Source: Prostheceraeus crozeri (lineage: Eukaryota; Platyhelminthes; Polycladida; Euryleptidae). Taken from it: a stretch of DNA of 64,000 nucleotides. Shown here one piece after another: positions 1 to 12,340 of this stretch. Position 1 is the first letter of the stretch, and each line of letters opens with the position of its first letter. The position numbers and the translations under genes are program-made. Where the stretch lies: assembly GCA_907163375.1 (NCBI GenBank), contig CAJQUW010005372.1, positions 30,271 through 94,270 of the forward strand, written 5' to 3'. Under the pieces are notes generated by a model. It had not been told where the DNA came from and searched no databases. It worked only from the letters and a program-made list of their open reading frames with translations.

Positions 1-299
1 TACAGAATCGCGAACAACATAAGATTATGACAATGAATGACAATCCTTATTGGCTAATGATTTTCTTGATTAGATTTACACAAGATTTGTCCAGATGTTA
101 TTAATTATCCATGCGGATTAATTAGAATATCTCAGGCATGATTTAGCAAAATTACTTTCAATAAATCAAGGACCGGGCAATATGTTTTATCTGAATAATA
201 TTGTGGACCCATTTATGTCTCTCAGTTAATCATGACCACTGTCATCTTTTTTTAGTACACGACCGTGAATCTTATGCTATTTTCGACAAGTGAATGTTA

Positions 300-666
300 T
301 CATCTAGACCTCGGAGTCCTATCAGGCTCAGGGAGGTCAAGTGAACGTTTAAGGATGTGGGCACTGCCAAGGAGTGCTGCCTTGACCAGCTCCAGAATGT
401 GTAGCGTGGTATGTGGTTATATATGTAGTATGCCTGTATGTAGTATGTGGTATGTGGTCCCTCTTGGAGCCCACAACTTTGTCTACCACTACTATGTCTG
501 ATCTTCTCGCAGATATTCTATGATTTGTTCTGATCTCAAAGTCCCGCAAGATCTTCACTTTATCACTCTGTGACAGCGAGGGGGACATGTCGTTTATCTT
601 ATCATTATTGGATTTAATCATTTCTATATGTTGTGGCATTACAGGCTGCTGAGATCGAAGTTGCAA
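300..666 (-). pseudogene. Retroelement-derived ORF fragment, C-terminal part
   Basis: One frame (349-666) reads through a stretch containing KVKILRDFEIRT and RRSDIVVVDK. A second frame continues after a break and ends with AALLGSAHILKRSLDL before a stop at 300-302. From memory, this pair of motifs is the C-terminal tail of a repetitive protein found with reverse transcriptases in many marine invertebrates. The (R)PDIVVVDK block resembles the core strand of PD-(D/E)XK nucleases, which is inference only. The frame change, missing middle and lack of an RT domain make this a dead fragment. Confidence 0.55.
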
Positions 667-930
667 TGATACTGGCGATGTAATTAATTCTGACTTGCTA
701 CTCTGCTTGAATACACTTTTTCTATACGGTCAAGCTATTGAAAAAATTGTCATCATTGTTAGAATATTCTTAAAATTGATGAAGTCTATGGCTATCATTA
801 GTACTTAGATTTTGAATATAACTGAGAAGGGACCTCTTAGAACATGTTCCTAAATGAGCTGTTCAGAGTCAGATGAGGTAGATCTATGGATGATCCGAAG
901 AATTTTTCCATTTTCATACCTGGACTAGTC

Positions 931-1676
931 CAGGGATGCGGAGTCCTATCATTTTGATTGGACTCCGACTCCGACTCCGGGTGGCAAGTATATAAAGCCT
1001 AGTTTTTTGAAAAATTAGCTGGTAACCTACATCATAGATCATTATAGGTTTACCTGAACCTATTTCTAGTAATCATTGTTGCATCAAGCAACAATCATTT
1101 TCGATGAAAGTTTATCAAATGTCGCTTTCAGTTAGATGCATGCGACTCGGCTCCTCCCATCTTCTTGATGTGTGCTTCACACGGCTTTTCTTCAGTCTCT
1201 ACCAGGCAGGAAAATCCCCATCCTTCTCAAAAAAATGAATACACTTTCGATTTTAATATGCGCTTTAGAGGACCCATCACACACGATTAGCGTAAGGGTA
1301 AGAAGTAATGTTCTCAAATAAACTAGTAATTCATTTTTGTCTCTGATATTACCTTTGGCGCGCAGGTGTGATCGAGGCTAGGAAGGCTTGTCTTCTCTAT
1401 TAAATCACCGAGTGAAAAGACAATCCCTTTTTCACTATCACGGTTCATTCCCTCAACTATTTCAAGCTTTGCATGCACTGCTGTGTCTGCACTTTTGTTT
1501 GACGGTGAAAGTTGATATCATGACAATGACAGCTATGCACGAGGATAAATAATTTGTTTGTATTATATTTCGGGTCTGGTTATAGGCCGGAGTCTGGAGT
1601 CCTATCATTTGATAGGACTCCGTCTCCAGCAAAAATGATAGGACTCCGGGACTCCGACTCCGACTCCGCATCCCTG
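931..1676. mobile_element. hAT-like non-autonomous DNA transposon
   Basis: A 746-bp unit begins CAGGGATGCGGAGTC and ends with its exact reverse complement. The 8 bases at 921-928 (TGGACTAG) and those after 1676 (TGGACTAC) match at 7 of 8. However, two bases lie between the first of these and the CAGGG start, so the target duplication is tentative. CAGGG termini and an 8-bp duplication are typical of hAT transposons. Just inside each end, GACTCC is repeated in tandem. There is no transposase ORF, so the element would be mobilised in trans. Confidence 0.6.
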
Positions 1677-1905
1677 TGGACTACATTGCTTGTTTTTATT
1701 GCTTTGTAACAATAATTCTCATACGATGATGAAAGTCATCCCAGTAGCCATTTATAATAGAATATAATGCTTACTAATTTAAATTATTAGTTAAAGTAGT
1801 CCTAATGAGGACTGATGGCGTTCTCCAATCCGCAAGTGTACAAAGGCAATGCTACTGTAACCATTGGATTAATCAGTTCTTAAAAGAACTCAATGTAGCT
1901 TTCTC

Positions 1906-2602
1906 GTGGCAACAAATTAAAATTGATCAGCTTTTGCCCAATATCTGGTAAAAATGGAGATCTTAAGACTTGTAATACTACTCATTCTTGCTGTTAATAT
2001 ACTAATACCATAGATTCCAAACACTACCGTATACACGTTCAAAACAGACGTCTAATATACTGTACCGACTATAGATGCTGATAGTGGAAATAGAATAAGA
2101 CAATGGTCACCATAGGTTAAGGAAATTAAAAATGGATATTATAAAACAACAGGAAACCGATGAATAAAAAATGGAAAAGTGGAGGTAAAATATGGAAATA
2201 CAACGATGCTACTACACCGATTACAAGTGAACTATATCTGACACTACACAAAGTGGATAATGGTAAGAGTGGATAAGTGGAAAGTGGAGAATGGAGGTAA
2301 ACAATAGAACTACAATGACACTCTACTACACCGAAATCAATGAAACTATACACACTATACCTAAGACTACACATGGAAAATACTATTTCTTCACTTGAAT
2401 TTGTTATCGCCAGTTTCTTCATCCGTCTATAGTACTTCATGTAATTCCACATTTCTTCATTTGAATTACAATACATCGACCACTACTTCAGCTACCGATT
2501 CAGGGATATAAAACATAATACTGCAGTCCGTCAGTCATCAGCAGGTACTCGTCTAGTTGTGTTTCGACCCCTAACCTGAACACTCAAACGCAGACGAGCG
2601 GG
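1906..2602. repeat. Dispersed 0.7 kb repeat, copy 1 (TATA-bearing)
   Basis: This is nearly identical to 25856-26500 in the same orientation, apart from a ~53-bp segment present here and absent there. Near its 3' end it has a TATA-like box (GATATAAAA) followed about 20-30 bases later by TCAGTC-type initiator matches, like a promoter in an LTR or other retroelement. A 116-codon minus-strand ORF (2126-2476) is shared by both copies but resembles no protein I know. Clear TG...CA ends and a target duplication are absent, so the class is open. Confidence 0.7.
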
Positions 2603-2679
2603 AATGGAATTTTCATATCTGTCCCTAACATCGAAATGGCATATCACAGAATTAGACAACTTGCTCCTTCTCGAATGGA
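2602..2679. repeat. 78-bp direct repeat, left copy
   Basis: Identical base for base to 3271-3348. It begins exactly where copy 1 of the 0.7 kb repeat ends, so the boundary is a recombination or insertion junction. Confidence 0.9.
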
Positions 2680-3218
2680 CATTATATAGGCCTAGTCTTC
2701 TGATTAGTATTCTAAGTTGTCATGTCGCCTGTTGTCACAACAGAAGTAAATAAATACACAACCACTTGAAACTGTCGAACCACTTACCTGCAGTAGACTG
2801 GCAGATGATTGATTGATAATTAGCAGGTTGATACTTATCTTATTTTGTCAACAATTCGGATACCAACATGAATTTATTTCACATTTAAATCTACTCTTTT
2901 TTTCACTGTTGAACTGCTGGCTTTTTTTCTAGATAAGTGAATTGGTTCATCAAAATACCAGTGGGCAAGGTTGTTCTACAAATAAGTTGTCGATTTTTTG
3001 AAAGTATTAAAACTCCATCCACTTCTCTGTTAGGAAAAGGGTTTGAATTTAAAATTAATGAATCGTTTATTTTAAAAACACACACCGAGAGTTTTACGTG
3101 GATAGTGAGGGGTTGAAGCATCAATCAAGGGTGTTAAATCACCTATGAAGAAACAAAAATGGTCTAGATAAATACATTTCTTTCTTGCTCACACACAATC
3201 CGATAGAGAACCAACACA

Positions 3219-3245
3219 TAGGGGAGAGTAGGGCACATTGAATCA
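3219..3245 (+). repeat. Terminal fragment of a GGGGAGA...GCACATTGAA element
   Basis: Reads TAGGGGAGAGTAGGGCACAT and onward into TGAAT. The same terminus occurs inverted at 46854-46880 at the edge of a larger element. It is probably a fragment of a dispersed DNA transposon family. Confidence 0.5.
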
Positions 3246-3270
3246 TCTGCGCGCGCGTCTTGGGTTTCTA

Positions 3271-3348
3271 GAATGGAATTTTCATATCTGTCCCTAACAT
3301 CGAAATGGCATATCACAGAATTAGACAACTTGCTCCTTCTCGAATGGA
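3271..3348. repeat. 78-bp direct repeat, right copy
   Basis: Second exact copy of 2602-2679, 591 bp further on. The perfect match implies a recent duplication. Confidence 0.9.
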
Positions 3349-5038
3349 TAATTTGTATATCGCTCACTATTGGAAATGACGAACAATAGGGTGTCAGCCG
3401 GTTTGGACACCAGAGACAGTGAGTGAGTGGCGTGCGTGCTGTGATATCACTTCGCACACACCAAAACACACATCGCTGTGTGGCTACAATTCAGGGTATG
3501 CACTATGCAGCGAGGATGGAGAAATCATCCTTATCCAATGGTTATCCAGATAACCCTACCTGATCTCTAGAATATGAAGTTATTCGGCGTGCGCGTCGGA
3601 TAGCTATTGGATAGGGGTTATCCTGTGTCGAGTATTTGGGCACAGGTGAACTAATTTTAGAGCGCCTGCTATTTTCTTAAATAATGATCGGATGGAATTC
3701 ACAGCAGTCCGCAAGCGACGCCCGACTTCTTTCCGATCTCTGTAAGGTATTAGGAATTGCTTTTTGCTTATTTACTAAGTTCCAGTATGTACCATCGTTT
3801 TGAATTAGTCTTCACTTTTAGTAAACTGAAAGAGTAAAACAATCTAATTCTGTAGAGCCACCAGCCTTTAGAGAACTTAGTAGAATCTCCATGCTTTAAG
3901 ACAATGTATGTTGCATCAAATAAACATGTCACATGTACCTTTTGACAATTTCAACAGTTTCTGCTCTTTTTCATTATTATCACTGGATTTCTTAAAATTT
4001 CAGTGAAAAAGTAAATTTTCAGAAAATCGGAATCTTTGTTTTAATATAGGCCGAACCAAAAACCTAATTGCATTTTTATAAGACAGCATTTTTCTTAGGC
4101 ATTCTGTATCAATTTCAGTAATATAACCGCAAAAAACTTTTAGCGTCGACTTATCTACATGCGAGCAAGTTCATGAAAGCTTAGAACATGGTTCATGAGG
4201 ACATGACGCATTGAACATGATTCCTCGTGCCCCACTTCGATGCTCATGTTCTTTTTATCTAGCGAACGAAGTGATCTGTAAGTTTTGAAACGCTATCAGA
4301 TTGATTATTTATGAATATTTTGAATATTTGACGTTTTTTATATAGTATTCGTTTGGTGCGCTGCAATCCTTATCGAGAAAGACAGAAGGACATCACGGCG
4401 AAGAATCAGGGCTAGGGATGGAGAGATGACGGAAGAAACTAATGACATCAAGCAGAATGAAGTCCTATAATTCCAGCGTATAGGCCTACTAATGCGAAAA
4501 TGACTAAATTTCATCGAGCTTATTAGATTTTATGGCATTAGGAGGAATTAGTAACTCTTATTAATATGTTAACAACTGATCAAGAATGGTGTAAAACCAA
4601 TCAAGTGAAGAGAATCATTTCCCTAAAGGTCTGGAAGAGGAGTCATCCCCGATTAAGCTGTGTGTAGAATTATTTTAGAAATAGCAAGAAATAGGTCATT
4701 TCATTGCAAGTACATGTAGTTAGAATAGGCAGACAATGCTAGAAAATATGTGGCAAAACGTGGTAGACCTATTTGCAATAGTAGATTAAAGAATTCAGCA
4801 TGGAACTTTTACAAACATTGCCTAAAATTTCCCTACATTCTGCTAGCTTTAAATTAATGTAAGGCAGTGATCTCAATGAAAATCATCCGTTCAAATACAC
4901 CGGAACCTCCCTTACTGTTGAAACATAATCGAATTGTGATTGTTTCTTTTCTTCGTCTTCGAAGATTTCGCAGCTTTGGTGGTCATAGACCTACTCTTAT
5001 TTTACATGTAGGCCTATGCTTCAATTAATGATCATAAT
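3349..5038. other. Intergenic, no gene recognised
   Basis: AT-rich sequence with no long ORF and no recognisable domain. Near 3510-3620 the GGTTATCC motif recurs in a loose palindromic cluster that I could not assign. Confidence 0.5.
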
Positions 5039-5126
5039 GGGGCTGTTCATTAACTAAAATTCTGCCGATAGAATATTAAACCGATTTAATATTCTCCCGG
5101 CAGAATTTTAGTCAATGAACAGCCCC
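5039..5126. mobile_element. Palindromic MITE
   Basis: 88-bp fold-back: two 42-bp arms starting GGGGCTGTTCATTAACTAAA pair with three mismatches around a CCGA loop. The element is flanked by AAT on both sides, fitting a 3-bp target duplication as made by PIF/Harbinger-type transposases, although the canonical TWA site is not met. No coding capacity. Confidence 0.75.
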
Positions 5127-8100
5127 AATGATGAGCTAATATTGTCTGTCAATGCATTTAAAAATAAAGAGTTTATAAGCCTATTCATGAAATGATAATC
5201 GTTACATATACAAGAAACTTTCATAGAAAATCATAGATTATAGTCTAAACCAAAATAAAATAGAATGACAGTTAAGTAGTGTCACGTTTGCTCAAAATTT
5301 CAAAATTCGTAAGGGCATTAATGTTCTTACGTAATTTAGCATTAATGTTCTTACCAAGGCTCTTCTATCATGAATAATGTTTCTTAATCTGAGAGCTCTG
5401 ATGAACTATGAACATTTTCTTTCAGAATATAGAATCTAATGTTTCATATCTAACACATGCCATCCTTTTGACGAATTTTTTTGCTCACTTATGAATTGAA
5501 ATATCTGATACATGAAGTCTACAAAAGTTGCCAAAGTCTACAAGAACGTAATGAATAAAGGTGGCCCAATTGCCCCATACATGGGACACATTAGACCACT
5601 TTCGCAAAAAATTTATAATTCAAATTGTGAGAAGATGAAATGTTACAGAAGCGTCCAACAACTCAGAGATTACTTAGCATGCCCTCAACTTTTCATCTGA
5701 GTTTGATTTTGGTTCATTTGACTAAGTATAATCAAACTATCGAGAAAAGTTCAAAATCATGTTCAATGTGCTGCACACTCCTTTACTTCCTAAAAATATC
5801 TTGTGTCTGATTTGGCAGTGGCTTTGACCGCTACGGTTTTCCAAAGCATCTCAACGACTCCTGTCAAAGCCTGCGCTTTCGCTTGATTTTTGTAGGCTGT
5901 GTTGCGATCCAGCACCTTGGACTCGATTCAGAAGAAAGTTCTCTGTGATGACACCCACCTTTATCGACAGCAGCAGCATGTGACGGCTACTGCCTTATAT
6001 TACAGGAAAAATCCGATATTCTCATTAACGCATAATATATTGAGGAATATTTAGTCGACGTTTACAATATGGGTTGTCAAGAAAATTATCATGAAAACTA
6101 CCATCATCCGGATATATAAATGAATACCTCAATAATTAGCAACAATTCATCGACGACAACCTAATTAATCATTTCATTTCAACTATATTTGACTCTCAGC
6201 ATCACAATGCATGCGAATGTCAGAGTTTGATTTATCGATCCTCAATTGATATTTTTATTCGAAAAGTTACCTTTGAGTTGAAGCAAACAATATCTGCGCT
6301 GGTTAAAGTTCAGGTGTTTGATCGGTTTTATATATTTTTTGGTCCGATTTTCATCAAAAATAAAATGATCATCACCTCTTTTCATCAATAGCAGTTATTA
6401 CTCGCATCGCATACTATTCGTTATGCTCACTGAATCAAGCTCAAGTGCTCGTTAACAACTCTAAATGACTGTACTTCGAAGATTGAGTGTGTGGTTCCTT
6501 TCTCGTGTGTTCTTTACAGTTAGAATCCGTCGAACCGTGATTTTCCCTCCGTCAACCTAAATACCTGTACATGTAGTTTCACTAGTGTTATAAACTCTTA
6601 AACTCTAGTGTTATGAGCTCCTCTTAAGAAACTTAGTATTTAATTAAGAGTGGTTGCAGGCCTATGGATATTTTTCAAAAATCCGTTTATATTTCGGCAA
6701 CATATTTATGCAAAACTCAGTTCATTCTGCTATTTCGTATGTGTCACTAGTGAAAAACTTCTCAAATCAGATTTGAATTACGAGCAATGTAGCGGCTCTC
6801 CATGCGTAGCAATTTTTGCGTTCCCAACTCAGATTCCGGCGAAAAACAACGACTGCGATTCTGCACTCCTGGACGTAACCCTGTGATACGCCCACGTTAA
6901 TGCTCAAAGCATATTTCCTTACCATACCATGCACGTTTTGCTCAATTATTGCACCGATGAAACACAACTATATAATGAAGCAACTTAATTTCATTCATCT
7001 TTAATTTCATCTCTCATGGTTTGCTTATTTTTCCAATATTGTTGAAGAAAAAAAATAACAGAGAAAGTTGAGAAATGCTCACTCATGCATTATAAAATCA
7101 TGAGCATCAAGAAGTAGTTGACGTGAACAAACAGCTTCAACCAAATGAAGAAAGAAGCGTAATGCTATTCTGCAGCTCAAGAAAGACATGATTCTTTGTG
7201 CTGAATTCCGCAAATAGAAGAGAAGTAGCAACTTTGTAAGACATTTTGTATTTGCATTTTTATATAGTTACATATTTACAGATATACGCATTTAATATCA
7301 GACAGAAAAATACCTCGATGTTTTAATAAGTGAATGCTGCGTTGATATTCGTTTGTAAAACTGAGTATATGTTTTGATGACATGCAAATATCACAAGCAG
7401 ATGCAGCGTTTACGCACCAATTTCTCATAAACAAAATATCATTCCTTCAATTTACTGTTTAAAAAATCGATTATCAGACAAACACACATTTTTGATTTTC
7501 TGAATTATTAGGCCTCGAACGCAAACGACAATTTGCCATTGGTTATTTGCCCTGATACGCAAAAGGACTTTCAGTTATTCAATAAGTACTCTTTTTGTGT
7601 GGGATGTTCTGGAACGCATCATATGCGCATTTGACTGGATTTTGTAGTAATGACTTCCTTGTCATTGATAATTGATAAAAAATCGCAGGCTACAGAATGC
7701 AAATGCTGACAATTAATACAAGTCTACAATGCATGTCATTGTGACATAACAGATAACCCTTTGAGAGGTAGACAGTTGCGAAAATATTGATAAAACCATT
7801 TTGAATTCTATAAATATGAGTATAGAACAAAATGAATCCTTCCAGTTAAATTTGTTAATTGTTTTTATTATAAATAGTTTGTTATGTTGTCACAGCAATA
7901 GATTTTACACCTTATACAAGTACTTCAAGCTGTCAACAGACCAATTACTGACTACAAAAAGATAATAATTGACGATTACTGTGCATACACCTTTGATCCT
8001 GATTCCTGAGCTTATCAGCCAAAAGTGACGGATGCTGTGGTGAATTTATTTCATACGGGAGAAACATCGGAACTCTAGATGTCATGATGCTAGATAACTT

Positions 8101-8903
8101 AGTCATTGTCAAAATCACGAAAAGTATTGTCTCATTATCTTATATTCTCGCTCAATATTTGAGAACTGTGGAATAAAATGATATAAATAGAATAGCAAAT
8201 CCGAAGGGCTATTTCATTGGAACCTGAAGTATGTAAACAGTTTACTTGATACAATGTATACATTGCAACATTTTGTTTGTATAATGAGATTTCATGTTAA
8301 TTGCAGTTATTACGGTGAATGAGTCACATCTGATTTACATGAAGATTGGCTGAGGTATAAACTATCTCAGATATGGCTTAAATCCACAATAACACCATTC
8401 ATGAAAGTAATCAGTCCATTGGGAGACAATATTTCGTTTAACCCTCAAATGTATGAAATATTTTACTAACGTTTTTGCATGAGATAGGTCTCATAGGACC
8501 CAATGTGTAATTTTGAGTCATTAAAGCAAATATAAATTTGTTGAATGTACGAAGCCACGTGATATTGTTAGAATGTCATTAACGTGAACGCATCATAAAA
8601 ACGCATCATGAAACATAATTTATCATTACAATTTTAATTTTTTTAAATCTTGCCTTCTTCCAATGAAAATTAGACACATATTTCTACAAATATTCAGACT
8701 ATTTTTCTTAAGATTTTTCTTATGAATCTACTAAATCTATTATATTTTATGATTCTTCTTGAAGATATATTTTGCTGTCTTAAGCCACATTCGGTTATAG
8801 TATGAGATTTATACCATAATGTATAAGAAAATGAATTACAATACAATCTTCACAAAAGCGAAATCTGTAGGCTAGGCCTACATCTAAAATAGCGTTCAGA
8901 AAA
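5127..8903. other. Intergenic, no gene recognised
   Basis: AT-rich DNA with only short spurious ORFs. No splice-flanked conserved exon, RNA gene or clear transposon could be seen. Confidence 0.45.
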
Positions 8904-9290
8904 CTATCTAACATGTCGGTTCGCATCGAAACATTTCGATTTCTGAAGAATGCTCAGCACACAATGGTTTTGTCCCAACTTGTGCATCATACAGGAAGAT
9001 TTTCGGTCAACAATACAACGATGGCATCTCTTTCTCTTTGATCTTGAAACGACTGAATTTGCTTCATCAGATTCCGCACTTCCCGATGGCAAGTCAATGC
9101 CACATGCTGAAAGTGCATTCAGTATCGGACGCCTCACGCCGACAAAGGAGGAATCGGCTCTTCTTCTCAACACATGCTGGACTAATTATAATCCCAACTT
9201 TCGAATGAACAGCCTCCTTTTGAAGCACTTCCATTCCGGAAACCTGGAAACATGGTCCTCAGTTGCTATAGCAATACCTTCAGAATTATC
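8904..9290 (-). pseudogene. Possible piggyBac-like transposase C-terminal remnant
   Basis: The minus strand (8904-9173) carries KRKRCHRC, then CMMHKLGQNHC, a Cys/His pattern reminiscent of the zinc-binding tail of piggyBac-type transposases. A second frame just upstream reads WKCFKRRLFIRKLGL, which would suit the preceding helix. The local base composition is less AT-rich than its surroundings. There is no DDD core, so this is at most a frameshifted tail. The overlapping 134-codon plus-strand ORF (8950-9354) is the alternative reading and resembles nothing I know. Confidence 0.25.
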
Positions 9291-9887
9291 TAGCTCATCA
9301 CCGTACGACGCAACAGAATTAGTCACAATCATCGTCATGTTCTTGATCAAATAAGTTCTGCATTCTGAGAGCAGCATCCCTCGCTGATAGTCTGCTTCGT
9401 TTCATCTCGCAGTCGATGAATATGAACCCATGTGTCATAGAATAGACTATAACTTATAACATATGGAAGATATTTCATCAGCTCGATTGTGATTGGAGCC
9501 CTCGCCAAAGGAAATCGATGAGAAGTTATTTCTGACTTGTTTAGTTGGATGTAAAGTAATGACGCCTACATAAGGTATTGCTCACTATTTTCATGTTTTA
9601 GTTGACCTCAGTAGACAACTGATGGCATTTGCAAGAGATGGGTCCTCGAGGACCCAGTACTTTTCTGTAGTAAAATAACGATCATAGTGATAGTCAGAAA
9701 TTGGAAATTCTAAAGAAGATCAACGCTAACTTAAGAAGTACCTCTTACAGGCCAAAGTCGAAGTTGACCATATTCACTTCAGCGATTCAAAAAATGTCAC
9801 ATTCGATGTGAGTATCGGTGGCAGTCCACCCAATATGCGTCGGCTGGTCATCAAGTGTCCCATGGGCCACGTTCTGCCCTCCGCTGT

Positions 9888-10057
9888 ATTTAGTCAATGA
9901 AAGACAATGACACCCTTAATTCCCTGACCGCGCTCACCTGACCCAGGAAACGAACCGCTACGAGTTCGCATCTGCTTCACTAGGTCACGCGGACGGAAGC
10001 AGGAATGCGAGTGAAGACAGAAGTCATATCCAAGTGATAATCGGCAGGTTATTGCTT
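9888..10057 (-). mobile_element. tRNA-derived SINE, copy A
   Basis: Read on the minus strand, an A-box-like TGACCTAGTGAAG (9975-9987) is followed at tRNA-like spacing by GGTTCGTTTCC (9946-9956), one base off the RNA polymerase III B box. A related copy with a canonical B box lies at 33876-34066. Homology extends about 70 bp upstream of the A box and about 60 bp beyond the B box, so the family has a short head and a non-tRNA body. Confidence 0.65.
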
Positions 10058-11589
10058 AATTGTACGTGCGCATTTCTCCACATTGAAATGTTTATAGCAT
10101 TTGCGTCAGCAACCAAAAGTCTGTAATAATCTCTCTGGTGCATGTTAAACATCCGGCTGGCTGTTTGATTATTATCTAACCACTTAATGTACCGATATTT
10201 CTTGTCCACCAAAGTCGGTTACAATTTAAAAGAAGACAACGAAAATGATGGTAAAGTCATGCTTTATGACATCGCTCATTTTGAGATGAATTTTATCAAT
10301 AAAAACACAAACTGAATCATGTACTCACTAACTCGTATTGTTCACGATTGTGGCTCTTGAGGAGTTGGAGAATTGGAGAACGAAGTAGAGTTGATTTTGC
10401 TAGCTCTTGTTTTGCAAAACGACGTGATCCTTTAACTTGATTGATGATAACAAAAATCTGCAAGTGTTGAACAACTCAGCAATGTCTTGCTCTTTCGTGT
10501 GTGAGATTTCTCATGTAGCACATGCAGCTGATAGCTTCATGGCGCACGTCCGAATTGAATGAAGAACGCAGTCGAAACTGCATAACCGGGAAGAATACTC
10601 GAAAAAATGACTCACTCGGCAGATTTCAAGGAATATAAAGTGCGGGCGATTACTTTCCCAACATTTCTCTCACTTTGGATTCAAATTTGACATTTCAATA
10701 ATTCTGTTAGCTATATTTTTGTTCATAATTATTGATGCTGAGGGAAAAGGCCTTCCGTACTACACGCATTCGTGCTTATGTGCATGTGGGTGCGAAGTTC
10801 TTCTATACCACTTTCGCACAGAGCTTTTGCTTGGCAGTCTTATCTTGCTTTCAAATCTTCCAAGAGTTGCCAAGACAGTTTGATAAGTGCGAATTAGCTC
10901 ATGAGAATGCCCTGCTTCCAGCTTAAGAGACCCTCATGGAAAACTGTCAAACATTCAACAAACCCTATAACTACTGAGAAGAAATGTGACTTTCGCGACT
11001 GCAAATATTGTAATTTATTAGCGAATATTACCTTCTGTCTTGGAGAAAAATGATAAGCTGTATCAAAAGCTGTAGTGATCACCTTGGCCTGGAGAAAGGT
11101 TTATAGGCTGCATCAGATTACAGCTGACTCAAGTTGCAGGCCTAGAACATAAACAACATGAGCGGTGGAGATTTTGATAGAAACTTTACAGGGTTACGTT
11201 AAAGTTTGATCTGGAGCTCCTAGAATAGGAGTTAGTACAGGAGCATTTAATCAATATTTTGATTGCTTACTATCTCATTCTATAAACTTGCCCGGTTGTA
11301 GTCTTGTACTAGATTTGATCGTGAATTTGGGGAAGTAGTTCAGGTAGTCCTTAGAATAGTCTCACTTACAAAGAGAATATACACAGTATAGCCCAATTTT
11401 CTTCATTTTCAAACCTTCGTTAATAGAATCTTTAACAAACGCGATCAATTACTTCTTACAACAATTGATCAGCAAGATGCTGCAATGATTTGTGAGCACT
11501 CGAAAGAAAACAATTCTTCAGTTTTCGCATACACGAAGTAAGCAAGTTCACTAATTTCCTTTATTCCGAAGAATAAAACTTATTTGATC
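10058..11589. other. Intergenic, no gene recognised
   Basis: No convincing coding region. Short ORFs near 10732-11082 overlap on both strands and show no family features. Confidence 0.45.
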
Positions 11590-12340
11590 TTCATATCATC
11601 ATGGCATTACGACTGTATACATTTCTGGTATACTTCCTGTACAAACGATAAAAATTCTGGGAGTGACTTTCTCTTCAGATCTAAAATGGGATTCTCACTT
11701 CGATATTGTCAACAGAGTTGCGTCACAGCGACTGTATGCCTTGAGGATTCTACGTCCTGTGCTTGGTTCGATGGATTTAAAACGTGTATACTGTGGTTTG
11801 ATCCTCTCTACTATTGAGTACTGTTCTCCTTTGTTCGTATCATTATCTTCTCGCAACAAGAATTTGCTGAACAAGATACAACGTCGTGCTCATCGAATTG
11901 TGTGTAGTCAAGAGTGCAATTGTACTTTCTTTCCGGACTTAGATTCCCGTCGATTAAATAGTGCTGTTCGACTTTTGCACAAGATCTCTACAAATCCTGA
12001 CCATCCTCTGCATCGGTTGTGTCCGGTCACATTTGCTCATTCTGGAAGATTTCTTCAACCCGTTTCTCGAACCACACGCCGGCTTAATTCCTTTTTTCCG
12101 TATACAGTTGCTATTTCTAACAATTCTAATACATGGTAGAATTACTTTCTTATAATGTCATTTCTATAATCGATTCTGGATTAACGATAAAGATTAAATT
12201 CTAATGGCTGTGCTTCCTGTTAGTTCATTTCTGCTGATGTTGCTCTTGTACGTTCATGTACAGAAATTTTATCGTGAAGCATAGTGTACATTATAATTCC
12301 CAATGTCTTTTGAAAATATACATTTACTTACTTACTTACT
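11590..12340 (+). mobile_element. 5'-truncated non-LTR retrotransposon (LINE) 3' end
   Basis: The frame of 11663-12139 continues upstream as TIKILGVTFSSDLKW, the conserved segment after the RT palm. It runs on through IEYCSPLF and [11 protein letters not shown], the typical C-terminal connection of Jockey/CR1-group ORF2 proteins. The ORF ends at 12139. A ~180-bp 3' UTR follows, finishing in a (TTAC)n tail at 12323-12340. The YADD-bearing core is missing, as expected of 5' truncation on insertion. It is related to, but clearly diverged from, the LINE at 34200-35160. Confidence 0.85.

Noticed and set aside
2126-2476. 116-codon ORF conserved in both copies of the 0.7 kb repeat
   Set aside because: Conservation is explained by overall DNA identity. 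The sequence is low in complexity and antisense to the promoter-like signals.
8950-9354. 134-codon plus-strand ORF as a host gene
   Set aside because: No splice or family support. The opposite strand has a better, though weak, zinc-finger-like reading.
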